From Desulfatitalea tepidiphila (GTDB lineage: Bacteria > Desulfobacterota > Desulfobacteria > Desulfobacterales > Desulfosarcinaceae): 64,000 bases of DNA. A program made the position numbers and the translations under genes. How positions within the stretch are numbered: position 1 is the stretch's first letter; every line of letters starts with the position of its first letter. Below are positions 59,851-64,000 of the stretch, piece by piece. The stretch is taken from NCBI RefSeq assembly GCF_001293685.1, contig NZ_BCAG01000003.1, positions 682,001 through 746,000 of the forward strand, given 5' to 3'. A model generated the notes under the pieces. That model was given only the letters and a program-made list of their open reading frames with translations. It had not been told where the DNA came from and did not search any database.

Positions 59851-61254
59851 TTACACGGGCAGGAAGGTGACGCCCAGGCCGAAGATGACGAACGACCAGA
59901 GCATGGCCACGAAAGTGTACCCCATGATGTCGCGGGCCTGGAGCGTGCATCCGGCCGCCACCACCGGGAAGAAGGTCAGGGTCCAGAACGGCTGGATCAT
60001 GTTGGTCCAGCTGTCGCCGTAGCCGACGGCCATGGACGCCTTGGCGATCAAGGCCTGGGTGGCATCGGTGGCCAGGCCGGCATTGGCGGCCACAGCCTTG
60101 GCCGCTTCGACGATGGGCTGCCCCACCACGGCCCATTCGCCGCCTCCCGAAGGTACGAAGATATTGATAAAACCGCCGGTGATGAAGGCCACGAAAGGAA
60201 AGCTGCCCGGCGAGGTGGCCGCCGCCAGGGAGGTGGCTACCGCTTGCCCCAGACCGGTGTGCATCATGATGCCCATGATGCCGGCGTAAAAGGGAAACTG
60301 CAGGATGATGCCGGAAACGTTGGAACAGGCCCGTTTCATGGCCACCACGTATCGTATGGGGGTTTTGTGGGCCAGCATGCCCAGGATGATGAACAGGAAA
60401 TTCATGATGTTGAGGTTGATGTCAAAGCCCTTGGAAGCGAAGTGGTCGACGATGATGTAAAGTCCCATCAGCACCACCAGCATGTTGATGATCAATGACG
60501 AGTTGAGCATGTCGCTGAGGCATTTGTCCGGCAAGGAGAGGCTTGCGGCCTCCTCTTCGACGGTCATCTGTTTTACGGGAGCATCGCCCGAGCGCATATC
60601 GTCGAAGGACTGCACCTTGTCATCCGATGGGCGCATCATGACGAAAAGGATGGGCAGCGTGACGAGCAGGGCCAGGTTGATCACGATGTTCATCGGGCAG
60701 GTCAGGGTCAGGGTCGTGGGTATGATCTCTGAGAGAACACCGGCCTTGATCAGGAAGTTCTCAGGCGTATTGATGGTCAGCGGAATCGAACCGGAAAGCC
60801 CGCCGTGCCAGGGCAAAAAGGAGGCATACACCGCGGCGGCCGTCAGACGGTAGTCCACTCCCTTGACCCGGGTGCCCAGTTCACGGGCCAGCACGGCGGT
60901 CAATACGATCCATCCCCAGGAGATGAGGGAAAAGATCTGACCGACGAAAATGACGGTGGCATACACTGCGATCGGCGTATTGATCCGGGCGGCCAGCCAG
61001 TCGATGAACCGGGTGGCGACAGGGCTGATGGCAATGGCGTAGCCGGTGACCAGGATCAGCACCATCTGCATGGCGAATGCCAGCAGGCTCCAGAATCCCT
61101 TGTACCAGGCCTGGGCGATCTTGACCGGTCCCACATCCATGGCGAACAATGCCCAGACCGCCGCGATGAGGGTGAGGATCAAGGCAAAGATGAAGGAGTC
61201 CGGCAACCATCGTCTGAACCGCTCAGCAAAAAAACTTCCAATCTGTCCTAGCAT
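59851..61254 (-). CDS. atoE: Short-chain fatty acid/acetoacetate transporter, AtoE family
   Basis: 467 residues with about ten membrane segments; AAAGGAGG before the ATG. Phrases such as WLPDSFIFALILTLIAA, ISWGWIVLTAVLARELG and SLPDKCLSDMLNSS and the C-terminal FVPSGGGEWAVVGQPIVEAA identify the AtoE/short-chain fatty acid uptake family. It is 225 bases downstream of the acetoacetyl-CoA synthetase gene on the same strand, which supports acetoacetate or butyrate import. Confidence 0.93.
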   Translation of the reverse strand: MLGQIGSFFAERFRRWLPDSFIFALILTLIAAVWALFAMDVGPVKIAQAWYKGFWSLLAFAMQMVLILVTGYAIAISPVATRFIDWLAARINTPIAVYATVIFVGQIFSLISWGWIVLTAVLARELGTRVKGVDYRLTAAAVYASFLPWHGGLSGSIPLTINTPENFLIKAGVLSEIIPTTLTLTCPMNIVINLALLVTLPILFVMMRPSDDKVQSFDDMRSGDAPVKQMTVEEEAASLSLPDKCLSDMLNSSLIINMLVVLMGLYIIVDHFASKGFDINLNIMNFLFIILGMLAHKTPIRYVVAMKRACSNVSGIILQFPFYAGIMGIMMHTGLGQAVATSLAAATSPGSFPFVAFITGGFINIFVPSGGGEWAVVGQPIVEAAKAVAANAGLATDATQALIAKASMAVGYGDSWTNMIQPFWTLTFFPVVAAGCTLQARDIMGYTFVAMLWSFVIFGLGVTFLPV

Positions 61255-61478
61255 GTCTCCTCCTTTGGTTTGTGCAGGTCCGACAACCCTATTTGAACGC
61301 CAAGCCTATTTGAACGTCAAGATAGATCGCCGTGGATCGGCACCGTGTTAAAGTTATGCTGCGATCCCGCATATGGTTTCCCCGCTGGTACGCTCTTTCC
61401 CGGCGCCATGCAGACAAGGACGGTTCCACACGGATTGATCGCCGGCGCAGTGACTGTGGCCCGCAGGGCAAGGCGGCG

Positions 61479-63440
61479 CTAATGGTTCAACTCTTCCCGG
61501 TCTTCGTACTGTTTCAGACAATTGGGATTGGCCAACGCATCTTTGTTGGTTACCGGATCTCCATGGATGACGTTGCGTACGGCCAATTCAACCTTTTTCA
61601 TGTTGATGGTGTAGGGGATTTCCTGCACCTGGATCACCTTGGCCGGCACATGCCTCGGACTGCAGGCTTCGCGGATGGTCTGCTTGATCTTCTTGGTCAG
61701 GTTGTCGTCCAAGGTCGCGCCCTTGGCCAGGGTGACGAAAAGGACCACCCGCACGTCGTCCTGCCATTTCTGCCCGACCACCACGCTGTCGGCCACTTCC
61801 GGCACATTTTCCAGGGCGGTGTAGATATCGGCCGTGCCGATGCGCACCCCGCCGGGGTTGAGCGTGGCGTCGCTGCGGCCGTAGATCGTGATGCCGCGGG
61901 TGCGGCTGTTGACGCTGATGAAGTCGCCGTGGGTCCAGACGCCCGGAAACTTGGTGAAGTAGGCATTGCGGTAGCGTTCGCCGTCCGGGTCGTTCCAGAA
62001 GTAAACCGGCATGCTGGGAAAGGCTTTGGCGCACACCAGTTCGCCGGTTTGATCGTAGACCGGCTGCCCGGCGTCGCTGTAGGCATGAACGTCGAGGCCC
62101 AGGGCTGGTCCCTGCAGTTCACCTGCATGAACCGGCAGCATGGGATTGCCCAGGGCAAAACATCCGTTCAGGTCGGTGCCGCCGCTGATCGAGGCCAACT
62201 GCATGTCGGCTTTGATGGCCCGGTAGGCATATTCAAAACCTGAAACGGACAGGGGCGAGCCGGTGGAGCAGATCATGCGCAGCTTCTCCAGGTTGTACTG
62301 TTTGCCGGGTTCGAAGCCGGCTTCGTCCAGGGCGGTGATGTAGCGGGCGCTGGTGCCGAAGATGGTCATGCCCACCTGCTCGGCCAGTTTCCACAGCACT
62401 TCCGGCCCGGGATGAAAGGGCGACCCGTCGTAAAGGACCAGTGTCGCGCCGCCGGCCAGGCCGCAGGTCAGCCAGTTCCACATCATCCAGCCACAGGTGG
62501 TGAAGTAGAACAGCACGTCGTCGCGCCTAAGGTCGCAGTGCAGCAGGTGCTCCTTGAGCTGGTTGAGCAGGATGCCGCCGTGGCTCTGGACCATGCACTT
62601 GGGCTTGCCGGTCGTCCCGGAGCTGTACATGATGTAGAGAGGATGTTCGGCCGGTACCTGCACGAAATCGACTGGTTTCGGCGCAAAGGGAGCCAGAAAT
62701 GCTTCCCATGAAACCGCGTTGGGCACGGTCGAAAGGTCCGGTGCGTTGCGCGTGTAGCCGACCACCACCACCTTTTCCACCTTGGGCAGTTGCTTGAGGA
62801 TGCCGCCCACCCGCTCCAGGCTGTCGAAGGCTTTGCCGTTGTAGAAGTAACCGTCGGCGGTGACGAGCACCTTGGGCTCGATCTGACCGAAACGGTCCAG
62901 CACACCCTTGATACCGAAATCCGGGGAAGAGGAGGACCAGATGGCCCCCAGGCTCGCCGCGGCCAGCATGGCGACGATCGTCTGGGGCATGTTGGGCATG
63001 AATCCGGCCACCCGATCGCCCCGGGTGACGCCCGCCGCGGCCAGGGCCTGGGCCATGCGGCTGACCTCTTCATAGAGGCCCTTGTAGGTGAGCGTTTTCA
63101 AGGGCTGCCCTTCACCCTGGAAGATCAGGGCAGTACGATCGTCACGGTAGCGCAGCAGGTTTTCGGCGAAGTTGAGCTCTGCGCCGATAAACCATTTGGC
63201 GCCGGGCATGCGGAGCGGATCGTCGACCACCGTATGGTAAGGTTTGCTGGCGATGATGCCGGCGAATTTCCAGAAGAGTTCCCAGAACTGGGGAATATGA
63301 TCCACCGACCATTGCCAGAGCTGGTGGTAGTCTGAAAGGGACAGGTTGTAACGCTGGTTGGCCTCGTTCATGAAACGCACCATGTTCGAATTGCGGGTAA
63401 AAACTTCAGAGGGTCGCCACAGGGGTTTTGGATTTTGCAT
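61479..63440 (-). CDS. aacS: Acetoacetate-CoA ligase
   Basis: 653 residues, GGAGG before the ATG at 63440. The size and N-terminal ACAS domain (LWQWSVDHIPQFW) plus MYSSGTTGKPKCMVQSHGGI, GGTDLNGCFALGNP, WTHGDFISVNSRTRGITIYG are those of acetoacetyl-CoA synthetases, which activate acetoacetate with ATP. It ends ...ELAVRNVIHGDPV, with the adenylation Lys in MKKVELA. It sits 42 bases after the BKACE gene and upstream of atoE, a coherent ketone-body operon. Confidence 0.94.
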   Translation of the reverse strand: MQNPKPLWRPSEVFTRNSNMVRFMNEANQRYNLSLSDYHQLWQWSVDHIPQFWELFWKFAGIIASKPYHTVVDDPLRMPGAKWFIGAELNFAENLLRYRDDRTALIFQGEGQPLKTLTYKGLYEEVSRMAQALAAAGVTRGDRVAGFMPNMPQTIVAMLAAASLGAIWSSSSPDFGIKGVLDRFGQIEPKVLVTADGYFYNGKAFDSLERVGGILKQLPKVEKVVVVGYTRNAPDLSTVPNAVSWEAFLAPFAPKPVDFVQVPAEHPLYIMYSSGTTGKPKCMVQSHGGILLNQLKEHLLHCDLRRDDVLFYFTTCGWMMWNWLTCGLAGGATLVLYDGSPFHPGPEVLWKLAEQVGMTIFGTSARYITALDEAGFEPGKQYNLEKLRMICSTGSPLSVSGFEYAYRAIKADMQLASISGGTDLNGCFALGNPMLPVHAGELQGPALGLDVHAYSDAGQPVYDQTGELVCAKAFPSMPVYFWNDPDGERYRNAYFTKFPGVWTHGDFISVNSRTRGITIYGRSDATLNPGGVRIGTADIYTALENVPEVADSVVVGQKWQDDVRVVLFVTLAKGATLDDNLTKKIKQTIREACSPRHVPAKVIQVQEIPYTINMKKVELAVRNVIHGDPVTNKDALANPNCLKQYEDREELNH

Positions 63441-63482
63441 GCTGCCTCCCTTTCAAATATGGGTAGTCCCGATTTCGGGGAA

Positions 63483-64000
63483 TCAGAATCCGACGTGCTG
63501 CAGACCTTTGAGCCCTAAAATTTTTCGTGCTTCGGCCGGGGTGGCGGTTTCCACGCCCAGTTCACCGGCGATCCGCTTGAGTTTGGCCACCTGCTCTCCG
63601 CTGCTTTTGGCCAGAACTCCCCTGGACAGGTAGAGATTGTCTTCCAGACCCACCCGGGCGTGGCCGCCCATGAGCAGGGCGTGGGTGGTCATGGCGAATT
63701 GGGCGCGGCCGGCCGCGCAGACCGACCATTGGAAATCCCCGATCTGCTGGCGTGCGGTCTGCACCAGGAACACCAGATTCTCCACAGTGGCCGGTATGCC
63801 GCCGAGGATGCCGAGCACGAACTGCAGGTAGACCGGTTTCTGAACGTGGCCCGCCTCGATCAAATAGGCCAGGTTGTTGATCATGCCCACGTCATAAATC
63901 TCGAACTCCGGTTTGGTGCCGTTGCGTCCCATCAGTTCAGCGAACTGGCGGATCGTGAGAAAGGTGTTGGGAAAGATGAAGTCTTCGGTGCCGCCGAGGT
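63483..64000 (-). CDS. Beta-keto acid cleavage enzyme (BKACE, DUF849), 5' end outside window
   Basis: The frame is open to the right edge (reading GGTEDFIFPNTF before the internal ATG at 63932), so the start lies beyond 64000. The visible C-terminal 170 residues show FEIYDVGMINNLAYLI, PVYLQFVLGILGG, MGGHARVGLEDNLYLSRG and the final LGLKGLQ, typical of BKACE, which condenses a beta-keto acid with acetyl-CoA to give acetoacetate and an acyl-CoA. Together with the next two genes it predicts a path from beta-keto acids to acetoacetyl-CoA. Confidence 0.9.
   Translation of the reverse strand, partial: LGGTEDFIFPNTFLTIRQFAELMGRNGTKPEFEIYDVGMINNLAYLIEAGHVQKPVYLQFVLGILGGIPATVENLVFLVQTARQQIGDFQWSVCAAGRAQFAMTTHALLMGGHARVGLEDNLYLSRGVLAKSSGEQVAKLKRIAGELGVETATPAEARKILGLKGLQHVGF

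Overview
The window looks like a chromosome segment of a GC-rich, anaerobic Desulfobacterota (deltaproteobacterial sulfate-reducer type) bacterium. This is inferred from a TunR-type tungstate/molybdate regulator, a superoxide reductase paired with a rubredoxin-like protein, a cysteine-rich CCG (HdrB-like) protein, multi-PAS and hybrid histidine kinases, ketone-body/short-chain acid genes and a probable selenoprotein. I saw no rRNA, tRNA, CRISPR array or complete insertion sequence.

Layout. 1-1.8 kb: the end of a nucleotidyltransferase-like gene and two toxin-antitoxin loci (AbrB-Doc, and a Phd antitoxin whose RelE/ParE toxin is reduced to 19 codons). 2-5.3 kb: CCG protein, O-methyltransferase, a CueP-like copper lipoprotein interrupted by one in-frame UGA exactly where the family has a metal-binding cysteine (best read as a new selenoprotein), and a NIPSNAP-like protein. 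5.4-10.8 kb: a three-PAS hybrid histidine kinase and a P-type cation ATPase. 10.9-12 kb: a decayed molybdenum locus (frameshifted HTH regulator and the C-terminal stub of ModC). 12.2-19 kb: HesB-like protein, a GTPase-carbamate kinase-ornithine cyclodeaminase set, TunR and a divergent MOT1-type molybdate transporter with a 26-bp palindrome between them.

19-26.6 kb: an O-methyltransferase and a four-gene Wadjet/MksBEFG-type plasmid-defence operon (jetABCD), separated by copies of a roughly 290-bp foldback repeat (family A). 26.8-32.2 kb: a SUMF1-fold lipoprotein converging on a 1,451-residue VgrG with a long C-terminal extension, which I read as a candidate type VI secretion effector/immunity pair. 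32.5-42.3 kb: GIY-YIG protein, DUF4185 lipoprotein, flavin oxidoreductase, ferredoxin, a large hybrid kinase with an HD-GYP response regulator, the superoxide reductase operon, a ZIP transporter stub and an AhpD-like protein.

42.4-47.6 kb: a tightly overlapped operon for acetyl-CoA synthetase, pyruvate/acetoin-dehydrogenase-type E1 alpha, E1 beta and E2, and an acyl carrier protein, without E3. 48-55.2 kb: a large protein of unknown function between two A repeats, and a PIF1-family helicase. 55.4-64 kb: an AMP-binding enzyme with unusual active-site motifs, an outer-membrane channel-like protein, MscS, and a ketone-body operon (BKACE, acetoacetyl-CoA synthetase, AtoE) that runs off the window.

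The most notable signals are the UGA-containing CueP gene with a SECIS-like hairpin, the five-copy foldback family A (paired compensatory changes, one copy with an inverted core, copies between accessory modules), and the VgrG/SUMF1 pair whose facing 3' ends look compositionally foreign.
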